Shown here in pieces: positions 8,391 through 16,517 of a stretch of DNA of 64,000 nt. Within the stretch, counting starts at the first letter, position 1; each line of letters opens with the position of its first letter. The notes below the pieces were generated by a model, which ran no database searches, had not been told where the DNA came from, and saw nothing but the letters and a program-made list of their open reading frames with translations. The position numbers and the translations under genes are program-made. Source of the stretch: Pseudomonadota bacterium (lineage in GTDB: Bacteria; Desulfobacterota; Desulfobulbia; Desulfobulbales; SURF-16); contig JAHJKA010000066.1 in the NCBI GenBank assembly GCA_018822545.1, positions 1-64,000 of the forward strand. Direction: 5' to 3'.

Positions 8391-8420
8391 TTGTCAGCGG
8401 CTGTTTGCGGCCGACAAAAT
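8391..8420 (+). promoter_or_regulatory. Putative sigma-70 promoter for the SRP RNA
   Basis: TTGTCA at 8391-8396 and CAAAAT at 8415-8420, spaced by 18 bp, ending about 10 bp before the predicted RNA start. The spacing and sequence are acceptable but not ideal. Confidence 0.5.
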
Positions 8421-8430
8421 GCACTGTTTT

Positions 8431-8532
8431 GATAGCCGGGTCCTGTGCAACGAAGGCTCGCGAACCCCGTCAGGTCCGGAAGGAAGCAGCGGTAGCGATC
8501 CCCTTTGTGTGCCGCAGGGGTGCCTGGCTATC
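8431..8532 (+). ncRNA. ffs: Signal recognition particle RNA, small bacterial (4.5S) type
   Basis: The closing stem GATAGCC (8431) pairs with GGCTATC (to 8532). The apical domain carries the hallmark GTCAGGTCCGGAAGGAAGCA followed by GC, which includes the GGAA tetraloop and the asymmetric internal loop bound by Ffh. About 102 nt, the usual length for the small form. Nine T residues directly after the closing stem act as terminator. It lies between tRNA-Ser and dnaX. Confidence 0.95.
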
Positions 8533-8649
8533 TTTTTTTTTGGGTACAATCTTTCCGATTATGTTTCTTCCCCAGGGTTGTGTCTCTTTGAAATTTGGTT
8601 TAATGTTTGGCCTGTCTTCTGACTACTTACTGCTGAATTCTCAAAAAAA

Positions 8650-10476
8650 ATGTCCTATCTCGTCCTCGCCAGGAAATGGCGCCCGCAAACATTTAATGAC
8701 GTAGTTGGTCAGCAGCCCATTGTCCGGACATTGCTGAACGCTATCCGCAGAAAACGGGTGGCCCATGCCATGCTGTTTTCCGGGGTGCGTGGCGTCGGCA
8801 AGACCACCCTGGCCAGGATTATGGCCAAGGCCCTTAACTGCCAGTCTGAAGATGCCGATGTGCCGTGCAATGTGTGTAAGTCCTGCCAGGAAATCACGGC
8901 CGGCAATGCAGTTGATCTCAAGGAAATCGACGGGGCCTCCAACCGCGGTATCCAGGAGATCCGCGAGCTCAAAGAGAATATCCGTTTTTTCCCCACCAGC
9001 GGCCGCTTTAAAATCGTCATCATTGACGAGGTGCATATGCTCACCAACGAGGCCTTCAATGCCCTGTTGAAGACCTTGGAAGAGCCGCCGGAGCATGTCT
9101 ACTTCATGTTTGCCACCACCGAAATCCATAAGGTGCCCATCACCATTCTTTCCCGTTGTCAGCGCTATGAGCTGAAAAGGGTGGGTTTTGACACCCTGAG
9201 TGAATTTTTCGCCAGAATCGCCACGTCAGAGCAGGTCGGTATTTCCCCGACCGCACTGGAGATGATTGTCCGGGAGGCTGATGGCAGCGTGCGCGATGGC
9301 TTGAGTCTTCTCGATCAGATGTTCTCTTTTGCCGCCGAAGATGCGTCCGGCGCCGTGCAGGTGAAGGATGAGGATGTTGTCCAGGTTCTCGGCCTTGTCG
9401 ACCGCCAGGTCTTTGTGACCCTGGCCCGGGCTGCCATGAACGGTGATTTGGCCCGTTGTCTTGAGATCCTTGAAGAGACCTATCTGCTGGGCGTAGACCT
9501 GAAGAGATTCAGTGATGATCTCCTTGGTTTTTTCCGCGGCCTTATGGTTTGTAAGACCAGCAGGGAGCCAGGGCAACTGCTCGATGTGGCGGCCCACGAT
9601 CTCGACGCTATGATGGAACTTGCCGCTTCTGCCAGTAAGGAAAGTCTCTATCAATTCTTCCAGGTATTTATGCAGGGAGCTGAGGAATTGCGCCATGCCA
9701 GTCAGCCCCGTTTAGCCCTTGAGATGACCTTTGTCCGGGCCAGTCAGGTGGGACAGGTTATGCCGGCCGCTGAGCTTGCCCAGCGTCTTGACAAGCTTAT
9801 TGCTGCCAGTGGCGGTGTGGTCCCTGTTCTCCAGGGACAAACCATAACACAAAAAAAAACTGAAAATTTAGAGCTCGCTTTCCGGGGCAGCGTCCCTGCT
9901 GATGGTGCAAATGGCGTGGTGACCAGGGAGCCTGAGCAGGTTTTGACCCCTGCTGGTCCTCCGGCGGTTGTTCCTCAGTATGACGAGCTCCCGCCAGGGC
10001 CTGAAAAGATAGAAAAACCTCCTGCGGATCAGCGTGTCGATGAGCCTGTTTCCTCTCCAGGCAGCGGGGGCAGAAAGGTCGTGGTTGAGCTCCATCAGCG
10101 CCATGTGATTCGGGACTGGGCGAGCTTTATTGACTATGTTAAAGAGCGCAAAGCCTGGATGGCTCAGACCCTGCGGCTCTGCGACAACCCCAAACTTGAA
10201 GGGGATAAATTGCTCTTTCGCTTTGATAATCCGGCGGATTGTACTCTGTTATCCCAACATGATAACCTGAAGGCCCTGACCACCTTTGCCCAGGATTTTT
10301 TTCAGACCGAGCTCTGTCTGGAGATCTGCTCCATTGCCTGTGAGACAGGGGAGGGCGATGGCACGAGCCCGCGTGAAGAACGGCGGGCCTTGGCCGCTGA
10401 ACCCTTGGTGCAGATGGTTACAGAGATTTTCGACGGTAAGGTTGTGGGTATACGCACCGGCCCTAAATTTAGATAA
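8650..10476 (+). CDS. dnaX: DNA polymerase III subunits gamma and tau
   Basis: 608 residues. The AAA+ clamp-loader module occupies about residues 1-360: RKWRP at the N-terminus, Walker A GVRGVGKTT, a zinc module with four cysteines (CQSE...CNVCKSC), Walker B DEVHML, and the arginine-finger SRC motif. The C-terminal third is low complexity up to residue ~480, followed by a conserved region that would contact the polymerase, as in tau. No obvious slippery heptamer for making a separate gamma was found. It starts a cluster with ybaB and recR, a common arrangement. The ribosome site is poor. Confidence 0.95.
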   Translation: MSYLVLARKWRPQTFNDVVGQQPIVRTLLNAIRRKRVAHAMLFSGVRGVGKTTLARIMAKALNCQSEDADVPCNVCKSCQEITAGNAVDLKEIDGASNRGIQEIRELKENIRFFPTSGRFKIVIIDEVHMLTNEAFNALLKTLEEPPEHVYFMFATTEIHKVPITILSRCQRYELKRVGFDTLSEFFARIATSEQVGISPTALEMIVREADGSVRDGLSLLDQMFSFAAEDASGAVQVKDEDVVQVLGLVDRQVFVTLARAAMNGDLARCLEILEETYLLGVDLKRFSDDLLGFFRGLMVCKTSREPGQLLDVAAHDLDAMMELAASASKESLYQFFQVFMQGAEELRHASQPRLALEMTFVRASQVGQVMPAAELAQRLDKLIAASGGVVPVLQGQTITQKKTENLELAFRGSVPADGANGVVTREPEQVLTPAGPPAVVPQYDELPPGPEKIEKPPADQRVDEPVSSPGSGGRKVVVELHQRHVIRDWASFIDYVKERKAWMAQTLRLCDNPKLEGDKLLFRFDNPADCTLLSQHDNLKALTTFAQDFFQTELCLEICSIACETGEGDGTSPREERRALAAEPLVQMVTEIFDGKVVGIRTGPKFR

Positions 10477-10561
10477 ATAATGATGGACGTAAGATGAAAG
10501 GGCGGGTTTTTTTATCCGTCATGATTCAACCTTCATTCTTCCAACTAACGGAGTTTATATT

Positions 10562-10879
10562 ATGGACATGAACGCAATTATGCAGCAGGCCCAGCAGTTT
10601 CAGCATAAAATGACTGAGATGCAGGCGGAGCTTGCTGATAAGACAGTCAGTGCTTCTGTGGGCGGTGGTATGGTCACAGCGGTTGTGAATGGCAGGCATG
10701 AGGTGGTCTCCATCACCATCGAAAAAGAGGTCATCACCCCTGACGATCCGGGTATGCTCCAAGACTTGGTGGCTGCGGCGGTTAATGCCGCCATGAAGCA
10801 GGCCAAGGAGATGATCCAGACCGAAATGGCAAAGCTCACTGGTGGTTTGGGGATAGATATTCCCAACATGTTTGGGTAA
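10562..10879 (+). CDS. ybaB: YbaB/EbfC family nucleoid-associated protein
   Basis: 105 residues with the family pattern: an N-terminal coiled-coil helix starting MNAIMQQAQQFQHKM, a central VxGGG(M/V)V turn (SVGGGMVTAVVNG), the ITPDDP motif, and a C-terminal helix ending in GGLGI. The family binds DNA as a dimer and lies between dnaX and recR in most proteobacteria, as here. GGAG precedes the ATG by about 10 bp. Confidence 0.94.
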   Translation: MDMNAIMQQAQQFQHKMTEMQAELADKTVSASVGGGMVTAVVNGRHEVVSITIEKEVITPDDPGMLQDLVAAAVNAAMKQAKEMIQTEMAKLTGGLGIDIPNMFG

Positions 10880-11053
10880 GAAAAAGAGAATTTAAAAATA
10901 AGAATTTGAGAAGAAGGTATATTCCTTTAATTGAGAAGCTCTCCTCCTCCTTATTTCTCAACTACTTACTTCTCAAATTCTCATAAGACAAAGCCTCCCC
11001 AGAGCTCTTTCCCGCCGAGCCTTGGCCAAAATTGATACGTACACATATCCCCC

Positions 11054-11653
11054 ATGAACGTTGTTCCTCCAGCCCTTGAAAAACTGATAGCTGATTTGAA
11101 ACGGCTCCCTGGTGTTGGTCAGAAGAGTGCGACCAGGCTGGCCCTGCATCTTCTGCGCCGTCCAGCTGACGAGGCCCGTTGTCTGGCTCGGGATCTGGCC
11201 GGTCTCCATGACGCCATCAAGCTCTGCTCGAACTGTTTCGCCTTCTCAGAGCATGATCCTTGTAATATCTGTGGTGACAGTCGCCGTGATCCAGCTATGG
11301 TCTGCGTGGTTGAGGAACCCGGCGATCTGATGGCCATTGAAAAGACGGATGCCTTTAAGGGCAAGTATCATATTCTGCACGGTGTTCTTTCGCCCATGGA
11401 TGGTATCGGCCCCGGTGAAATCAAGATTGACGCCCTTATTGAGAGGGTTCGGACCCAAAAGGTGCAGGAGGTGCTTATTGCCACCAGTTCCACGGTGCCG
11501 GGCGAGGCCACGGCCGCCTATCTCAGCAACAGGCTTCAGGGCTGTGGGGTCAAGGTGACCCGCCTGGCCTGCGGTATTCCCATGGGCATGGATATTAAAT
11601 ATGCTGACGAGCTCACCTTGAGTCGGGCTATTGAGGCCCGAAAAAAGGCGTAA
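11054..11653 (+). CDS. recR: Recombination protein RecR
   Basis: 199 residues, typical length. An N-terminal helix-hairpin-helix (RLPGVGQKSATRLA), a C4 zinc finger (CSNCFAFS...CNICGD), and a Toprim domain beginning VCVVEEPGDLMAIE, ending with GIPMGMDIKYADE. Acts with RecO/RecF to load RecA at gaps. The 174-bp gap after ybaB contains a 12-bp inverted repeat (10902-10913 with 10969-10980) without a clear T-tract. Confidence 0.95.
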   Translation: MNVVPPALEKLIADLKRLPGVGQKSATRLALHLLRRPADEARCLARDLAGLHDAIKLCSNCFAFSEHDPCNICGDSRRDPAMVCVVEEPGDLMAIEKTDAFKGKYHILHGVLSPMDGIGPGEIKIDALIERVRTQKVQEVLIATSSTVPGEATAAYLSNRLQGCGVKVTRLACGIPMGMDIKYADELTLSRAIEARKKA

Positions 11654-11704
11654 TAACAAGGTGGCGGAACCACTTCCCTTCGTATGAAAAACAGCCTTTT
11701 GCCA

Positions 11705-11733
11705 TTGACAGGAGTGCTTAGAGCTGGTATTAA
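11705..11733 (+). promoter_or_regulatory. Sigma-70 promoter for tRNA-Val
   Basis: TTGACA at 11705-11710, a 17-bp spacer, then TATTAA at 11728-11733. Transcription would begin near 11740, about 53 bp before the tRNA. Confidence 0.65.
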
Positions 11734-11792
11734 CTTTCACGTTTTTCTTACATTAAACACTGTCCGTGCGGATGGTAGAAATATAGTTTTGT

Positions 11793-11867
11793 AGACTCGT
11801 AGCTCAGTGGGAGAGCACTACACTGACACTGTAGGGGTCGGCGGTTCAATCCCGCCCGGGTCTACCA
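11793..11867 (+). tRNA. tRNA-Val(GAC)
   Basis: Acceptor stem AGACTCG/CGGGTCT with one G-T wobble, discriminator A and encoded CCA. The anticodon stem CTACA/TGTAG encloses CTGACAC with anticodon GAC at 11825-11827. The T-stem GGCGG/CCGCC holds TTCAATC. Confidence 0.94.
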
Positions 11868-11873
11868 TTTTTT

Positions 11874-11912
11874 AACTTCGCAACATTTTTACTGATGTTG
11901 CGAAGTTTTTTG
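11874..11912 (+). terminator. Rho-independent terminator after tRNA-Val
   Basis: AACTTCGCAACA pairs with TGTTGCGAAGTT around a short loop, followed by a run of T. It separates the tRNA from thrS, whose ATG lies 39 bp further on. Confidence 0.85.
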
Positions 11913-11950
11913 TTCAGGTAGCATTTTCAGTTGAGCTTGGTTGGCTTTTC

Positions 11951-13885
11951 ATGTCCGAGATTGAAATTTCCATAGCTGGCGGCGAGTCCGCTTCTTTTGC
12001 CGCCGGGACCACAGTCCAGGAGGCAGTCAAGGTCCTGTGTTCCAGTAAGGAGCGCAAGAACACCTTGGCCGTGAAGGCGGATGGCAAGGCCCTTGACCTT
12101 ACCGCCACCCTTGACAAGAGCGTGCAGCTGACTCCCATCACGATCACCAGTGATGAGGGGCTTGATCTGCTGCGCCATTCCGCCGCCCATGTCATGGCCC
12201 AGGCTGTTGTTGAGCTTTTTGGATCTGCTGTTAAGGTTGCCATTGGTCCATCCACTGCCGACGGTTTCTACTACGATTTTGATCGGCCGGTACCCTTTAC
12301 TCCCGATGATTTTGAAGCCATTGAGCAGAAAATGCAGGAGATTGTCGGTAGGAATCTGCCCTTTGCCAGGCAGACCATGGACCGCCAGGATGCCATTGCC
12401 TTTTTTAAGGAGCGTAACCAGGAGTATAAGGTTGAGCTTTTAGAAGATCTTACCGACGCTGAGGTCAGCCTGTACGGGAATGGTGAGTTTGTTGATCTCT
12501 GCCGCGGGCCCCATATCCCCCATACCGGTTTTTTGCGGGCCTTCAAGATTCTCCGCCTTGCTGGGGCTTATTGGCGTGGTGATGAAAAACGGCCCATGCT
12601 CCAGCGTCTTTACGGCACCGCTTTCTTTGACCCCAAGGCCTTGAAGCAGTATCTTCACCTGATTGAAGAGGCCAAGAAGCGGGATCATCGCAAGCTCGGT
12701 AAAGAGCTTGAACTTTTTACCATTAACGAACAGATCGGCCCCGGTCTCACCCTGTGGTTGCCCAAGGGCGCCCTTGTTCGTAAACTCATTGAAGATTACT
12801 GGCGCAGCGAGCATTACGCCAATGACTACGAGCTGCTTTATACCCCTCATATTGCTAAACGTGATTTGTGGGCCACCAGTGGCCACCTTGACTTCTATGT
12901 AGATGATATGTTCTCCGCCATGGATGTTGATGGCGTTGATTATCAGCTGAAGCCGATGAACTGTCCGTTTCATATTGGTATCTACACCAGTAAGAAACGG
13001 AGTTACCGGGAGTTTCCCATCCGCTGGTGTGAGCTCGGCACCGTCTATCGCTATGAACGAACCGGCGCCCTGCAAGGACTCATGCGGGTCCGCGGCTTCA
13101 CCCAGGACGATGCCCATATCTTTGTGTTGCCCAATCAGCTTGAGGATGAGATTTTTAATATTATCGATCTCAATCTCCATGTTTTAAAGACCTTTGGCTT
13201 CACAGAGTATGATGTTTTCCTCTCCACCCGTCCGGATAAGTATGTGGGGAGTGACGAGAACTGGGAAAAGGCGACAAACGCCCTGAAGCTCGCCCTGGAG
13301 AAAAAAGGTCTCAAGTATGAGGTTGATCCGGGCGAAGGGGTATTTTACGGGCCGAAGATCGATATTAAGATTAAAGATGTTCTGGGACGCTCCTGGCAAT
13401 GTTCCACCATTCAGGTGGATTTTAACCTGCCGGAACGTTTTGCCATCAGTTATACCGGCGAAGATGGTAAGGAACATCAGCCCATTATGATCCATCGCGC
13501 CCTTATGGGGTCATTGGAGCGTTTTTTCGGGGTGCTCATTGAACATTATGCCGGGGCCTTTCCTCTGTGGATGGCACCTGTGCAGACCGTTATTCTCAAT
13601 ATTACTGACAATCAGCTCCCCTATGCAGAAGATGTCTATGCCATGCTCCGCAAGAGTGGAGTGAGGGTATCCAAGGATGTCCGCAATGAGAAGCTGAATT
13701 TCAAGATTCGTGAAGCCCAGATGGCCAAAATTCCTTATATGGTCATTGTTGGTGATAAAGAAATGGAGACGGGTATGGTGACTGTTCGTCTTAAAGATGG
13801 TAAAAACCTTGATCCTATGCCTGTGGCCGAGTTCGTTGAATTGATCAACCACGAATCAAAGAAGAGCCAGGGCTTGGAGTCCTAA
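11951..13885 (+). CDS. thrS: Threonine-tRNA ligase
   Basis: 644 residues, full length. Residues 1-62 form the TGS domain, followed by the editing/second additional domain with HSAAH (residues about 77-81) and a catalytic class II core. Visible class II signatures include the zinc-site cysteine in MNCPFH, the motif 2 stretch RYERTGALQGLMRVRGF, HRALMGSLERF of motif 3 and a C-terminal anticodon-binding domain. No T-box or obvious operator is seen upstream. It leads the translation cluster with infC, rpmI, rplT, pheS and pheT. Confidence 0.96.
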   Translation: MSEIEISIAGGESASFAAGTTVQEAVKVLCSSKERKNTLAVKADGKALDLTATLDKSVQLTPITITSDEGLDLLRHSAAHVMAQAVVELFGSAVKVAIGPSTADGFYYDFDRPVPFTPDDFEAIEQKMQEIVGRNLPFARQTMDRQDAIAFFKERNQEYKVELLEDLTDAEVSLYGNGEFVDLCRGPHIPHTGFLRAFKILRLAGAYWRGDEKRPMLQRLYGTAFFDPKALKQYLHLIEEAKKRDHRKLGKELELFTINEQIGPGLTLWLPKGALVRKLIEDYWRSEHYANDYELLYTPHIAKRDLWATSGHLDFYVDDMFSAMDVDGVDYQLKPMNCPFHIGIYTSKKRSYREFPIRWCELGTVYRYERTGALQGLMRVRGFTQDDAHIFVLPNQLEDEIFNIIDLNLHVLKTFGFTEYDVFLSTRPDKYVGSDENWEKATNALKLALEKKGLKYEVDPGEGVFYGPKIDIKIKDVLGRSWQCSTIQVDFNLPERFAISYTGEDGKEHQPIMIHRALMGSLERFFGVLIEHYAGAFPLWMAPVQTVILNITDNQLPYAEDVYAMLRKSGVRVSKDVRNEKLNFKIREAQMAKIPYMVIVGDKEMETGMVTVRLKDGKNLDPMPVAEFVELINHESKKSQGLES

Positions 13886-13919
13886 GGGTTTAAAATCAAA
13901 CAAGAAATGAGGTAGAGGT

Positions 13920-14465
13920 ATTAAAAGAAAGAAGGTTGAAAAACAGCAGCGTGAGGTTCGTGCCAGGGTCAATAACCAGATACGTATCGAAGAGGTTCGC
14001 GTTATTGACGCTGATGGTGAGCAGGTAGGTGTTATCCCAACCAGCCAGGCAATAGCTATGGCCGAGAAGGATGGACTCGACTTGGTCGAGGTGTCACCCA
14101 CTGCCAAACCTCCTGTTTGCCGGATCATGGATTATGGTAAATACCGGTACGAACAGTCAAAGAAAGAAGCTGAAGCTCGCAAGAAGCAAACTGTTGTTGA
14201 AATGAAAGAGATAAAGCTTCGTCCCAAAACGGAAAAGCATGATCTTGATTTCAAGATCCGGAATATCAAAAAGTTCCTGGGGCAAAACAATAAGGTCAAG
14301 GTGACCTTGCGTTTCCGTGGTCGTGAAATTGTCTATGCCGACACCCTCGGCCGTGAGGTTCTCGATAAAATCGCCTTGGAGCTTGCTGATGTCGCGACCA
14401 TTGTCCAGACGCCGATGATGGAAGGACGGCAGATGGTTATGATGGTTGCCCCCAGTAAAAAGTAA
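13920..14465 (+). CDS. infC: Translation initiation factor IF-3 (ATT start)
   Basis: 181 residues if read from ATT at 13920, which directly follows the ribosome site AGGTAGAGGT. The first in-frame ATG (14058) would remove the conserved N-terminal domain beginning RVNNQIR and is too late. From ATT the frame gives KRKKVEKQQREVRARVNNQI, then GVIPTSQAI, the DLVEVSPTAKPPVCRIMDYG signature, a lysine-rich linker and the C-terminal domain. A rare AUU start is the known basis of IF-3 autoregulation in enterobacteria, so the same control is likely here (inference). It starts 34 bp after thrS. Confidence 0.93.
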   Translation: MKRKKVEKQQREVRARVNNQIRIEEVRVIDADGEQVGVIPTSQAIAMAEKDGLDLVEVSPTAKPPVCRIMDYGKYRYEQSKKEAEARKKQTVVEMKEIKLRPKTEKHDLDFKIRNIKKFLGQNNKVKVTLRFRGREIVYADTLGREVLDKIALELADVATIVQTPMMEGRQMVMMVAPSKK

Positions 14466-14505
14466 TTTTTTTTTGCTCTTACCTCATTTGCCCGCTTTCA
14501 ACGAA

Positions 14506-14575
14506 AGCCAAAATGTGTTACAGGGTATCTCTTCTGCAGTTCCTTCACTGCAAAAGGGTTGTTGGTTTTTTGGCT
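14506..14575 (+). promoter_or_regulatory. Putative structured leader between infC and rpmI
   Basis: AGCCAAAA (14506-14513) can pair with TTTTGGCT (14568-14575), enclosing the smaller hairpin GCAGT/ACTGC (14536-14551). This lies about 70 bp before rpmI, where L20-binding leaders occur in other bacteria. The pairing is seen; L20 binding is conjecture. Confidence 0.35.
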
Positions 14576-14646
14576 GAGGCCTCTTTTGACTGTTGGCCAC
14601 GAAGGATAATGAAGATGTTTATACATTATATATAAGGAGCATTACC

Positions 14647-14844
14647 ATGCCTAAGATGAAAACGAAGAGAGGCGCTGCCAAGCGTTTCAGTGCAACCGGT
14701 TCAGGAAAGGTGAAGAGAGCCCAGGCTTTCACCAGCCATATCCTTACCAAAAAAAGTACCAAGAGAAAAAGAAATTTACGCAAGGGTGATCTTGTTGATG
14801 CAACCAACGTCGCCTCCGTCAAGCGTATGCTTCCATATATGTAG
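14647..14844 (+). CDS. rpmI: Large ribosomal subunit protein bL35
   Basis: 65 residues, very basic, with the family opening [14 protein letters not shown] and the closing pattern KRMLPYM. A good AAGGAG ribosome site lies 8 bp before ATG 14647; an upstream in-frame ATG at 14593 would add a non-family extension and was rejected. It sits between infC and rplT as in most bacteria. Confidence 0.96.
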   Translation: MPKMKTKRGAAKRFSATGSGKVKRAQAFTSHILTKKSTKRKRNLRKGDLVDATNVASVKRMLPYM

Positions 14845-14895
14845 CAGGTTCCTGTAAGTACAGGGAACTGTTGGCTGCCATTGGTTGCCAGGAGA

Positions 14896-14942
14896 ATGGA
14901 TCGTCGACCTTATGGAAGGTGGGCATCCATTTCTTTTTTTTT
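14896..14942 (+). promoter_or_regulatory. Terminator-like hairpin between rpmI and rplT
   Basis: ATGGAT (14896) pairs with ATCCAT (to 14930), enclosing ACCTT/AAGGT, and is followed by a long T-rich run. A second hairpin, built on TTCCTGT/ACAGG, lies just before it (14845-14870). The pair sits inside the ribosomal protein operon, 80 bp before rplT, so it may act as an attenuator rather than a full stop. Confidence 0.45.
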
Positions 14943-15020
14943 AAGTAAATGGCCTTAAAAACCAAAAATATCCATGTGTGGGTGGGCAGATGAACTGCCG
15001 CAAACCCTAAGGAGAACAAC

Positions 15021-15365
15021 ATGCCAAGAGTAACCCGCGGCTTTAAAGCACGCCGCAGAAGAAATAGAGTCCTCAAGCTTGCCAAAGGCTACCGTGGAGG
15101 CCGGAGTAGGTTGTTTCGCTCCGCCACTGAAGCGGTCGATAAAGCCTTGTGTTACGCCTATCGCGATCGTCGGAATGTGAAACGTGATTTCCGTCGTCTG
15201 TGGATAGCCCGTATCAGTGCGGCTGCCAAGATTAACGGCACCAATTATTCTAAACTGATGGGAGGCCTGAAGAAAGCTGCGGTGGAACTTGATCGTAAGA
15301 GTCTTTCTAATATGGCAATCCTTGATCCTCAGGCCTTTGCCCAAGTAGCAAAACTTGCTTCCTAG
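15021..15365 (+). CDS. rplT: Large ribosomal subunit protein bL20
   Basis: 114 residues with the family opening [19 protein letters not shown], then [15 protein letters not shown] and the [14 protein letters not shown] helix. AAGGAG precedes the ATG. In other bacteria L20 represses its own operon by binding a leader; the structured intervals upstream of rpmI and rplT would be the places to look here. Confidence 0.97.
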   Translation: MPRVTRGFKARRRRNRVLKLAKGYRGGRSRLFRSATEAVDKALCYAYRDRRNVKRDFRRLWIARISAAAKINGTNYSKLMGGLKKAAVELDRKSLSNMAILDPQAFAQVAKLAS

Positions 15366-15368
15366 GTA

Positions 15369-16385
15369 ATGCCGGATCAGATGGAACACGCTTTACAAGA
15401 ACTGAAGGACGAGGCCGCCCGGGATTTGGCAGCGATTGCCGGTGCTGACGACCTCGAACCATTCCGGATAAAATATTTCGGACGTAAAAGTCCTTTTGCT
15501 CAGCTTATGCGCCAACTGGGTGATGCTCCTGCGGAGGATCGTCCCCGTCTTGGTCAATTGGCTAATGAGCTTAAAAAGGAACTTCAGCTTCATTTTGATG
15601 AAAAGAAAGCCTTGCTGGCCCATGGGGCTGGCGAGGCTTCTGATATAGATCTAACTCTGCCGGGCAGGATGCAGCCTCAGGGCAAATTGCATCCAGTCAC
15701 CCAGATCATGGAAGAGATTTGTGGAATCTTCGAAGGATTGGGTTTTACCGTTGCAGAGGGTCCTGATATTGAGACCGATTTTTATAATTTTGAGGCCCTC
15801 AATATTCCTGCCCATCATCCGGCGCGTGACATGCACGACACGTTTTACGTCGATGATTCCATCCTGCTTCGAACCCACACCTCTCCCATGCAGGCCCGCG
15901 TCATGGAGACCCAAAAACCTCCTTTGCGGGTGATCGCTCCTGGCAAGGTGTATCGCTGTGACTCTGATATTACCCATACCCCCATGTTTCATCAGGTTGA
16001 GGGTTTTTTGGTGGATACCAATGTTTCCTTTGCTGATCTCAAGGGCGTTCTGTCCGTCTTTATTGCCAAGATGTTTGACGAAACAACCCCTATCCGCTTT
16101 CGACCAAGTTTCTTTCCCTTTACCGAGCCCAGCGCTGAAGTTGATATTGGCTGTGTTATGTGTAACAGCAAGGGCTGTCGAGTGTGTAAGCAGACAGGCT
16201 GGCTTGAGATTTTAGGCGCTGGTATGATTGATCCAGAAGTCTTTAAGATGGTAGATTACGATCCGGAAATCTATTCAGGTTTTGCCTTTGGCCTGGGCGT
16301 TGAGCGTATTGCCATGCTCAAGTACGGCATTAACGATATCCGCCTCTATTATGAGAACGACCTCCGATTTTTGCGCCAGTTCTAG
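15369..16385 (+). CDS. pheS: Phenylalanine-tRNA ligase, alpha subunit
   Basis: 338 residues. An N-terminal coiled-coil (tRNA contact) is followed by the class II core with [44 protein letters not shown] and the closing [18 protein letters not shown]. Starts 3 bp after the rplT stop; an internal ATG 12 bp on is an alternative start. Pairs with the pheT product in the alpha2-beta2 enzyme. Confidence 0.96.
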   Translation: MPDQMEHALQELKDEAARDLAAIAGADDLEPFRIKYFGRKSPFAQLMRQLGDAPAEDRPRLGQLANELKKELQLHFDEKKALLAHGAGEASDIDLTLPGRMQPQGKLHPVTQIMEEICGIFEGLGFTVAEGPDIETDFYNFEALNIPAHHPARDMHDTFYVDDSILLRTHTSPMQARVMETQKPPLRVIAPGKVYRCDSDITHTPMFHQVEGFLVDTNVSFADLKGVLSVFIAKMFDETTPIRFRPSFFPFTEPSAEVDIGCVMCNSKGCRVCKQTGWLEILGAGMIDPEVFKMVDYDPEIYSGFAFGLGVERIAMLKYGINDIRLYYENDLRFLRQF

Positions 16386-16419
16386 GGTTCGGCAAACAAT
16401 GGAGTCCATGTTTTTTTTG

Positions 16420-16450
16420 AGGTGAAGCTCCTGAGGGTCTTCACCTTTTT
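16420..16450 (+). terminator. Hairpin with T-run between pheS and pheT
   Basis: AGGTGAAG (16420-16427) pairs with CTTCACCT (16439-16446) and is followed by TTTT. It lies in the 132-bp interval before pheT, so it may reduce read-through or be an attenuator. Confidence 0.5.
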
Positions 16451-16517
16451 AGTTTTAATATCGAAACCGGTTGTGCACGCAGTGTTGTGACGGTTTTGGG
16501 CAAGGAAATTTCTCCCC

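Noticed and set aside
10902..10980. 12-bp inverted repeat between ybaB and recR as a terminator
   Set aside because: The loop is over 50 nt and there is no T-tract, so termination is unlikely.
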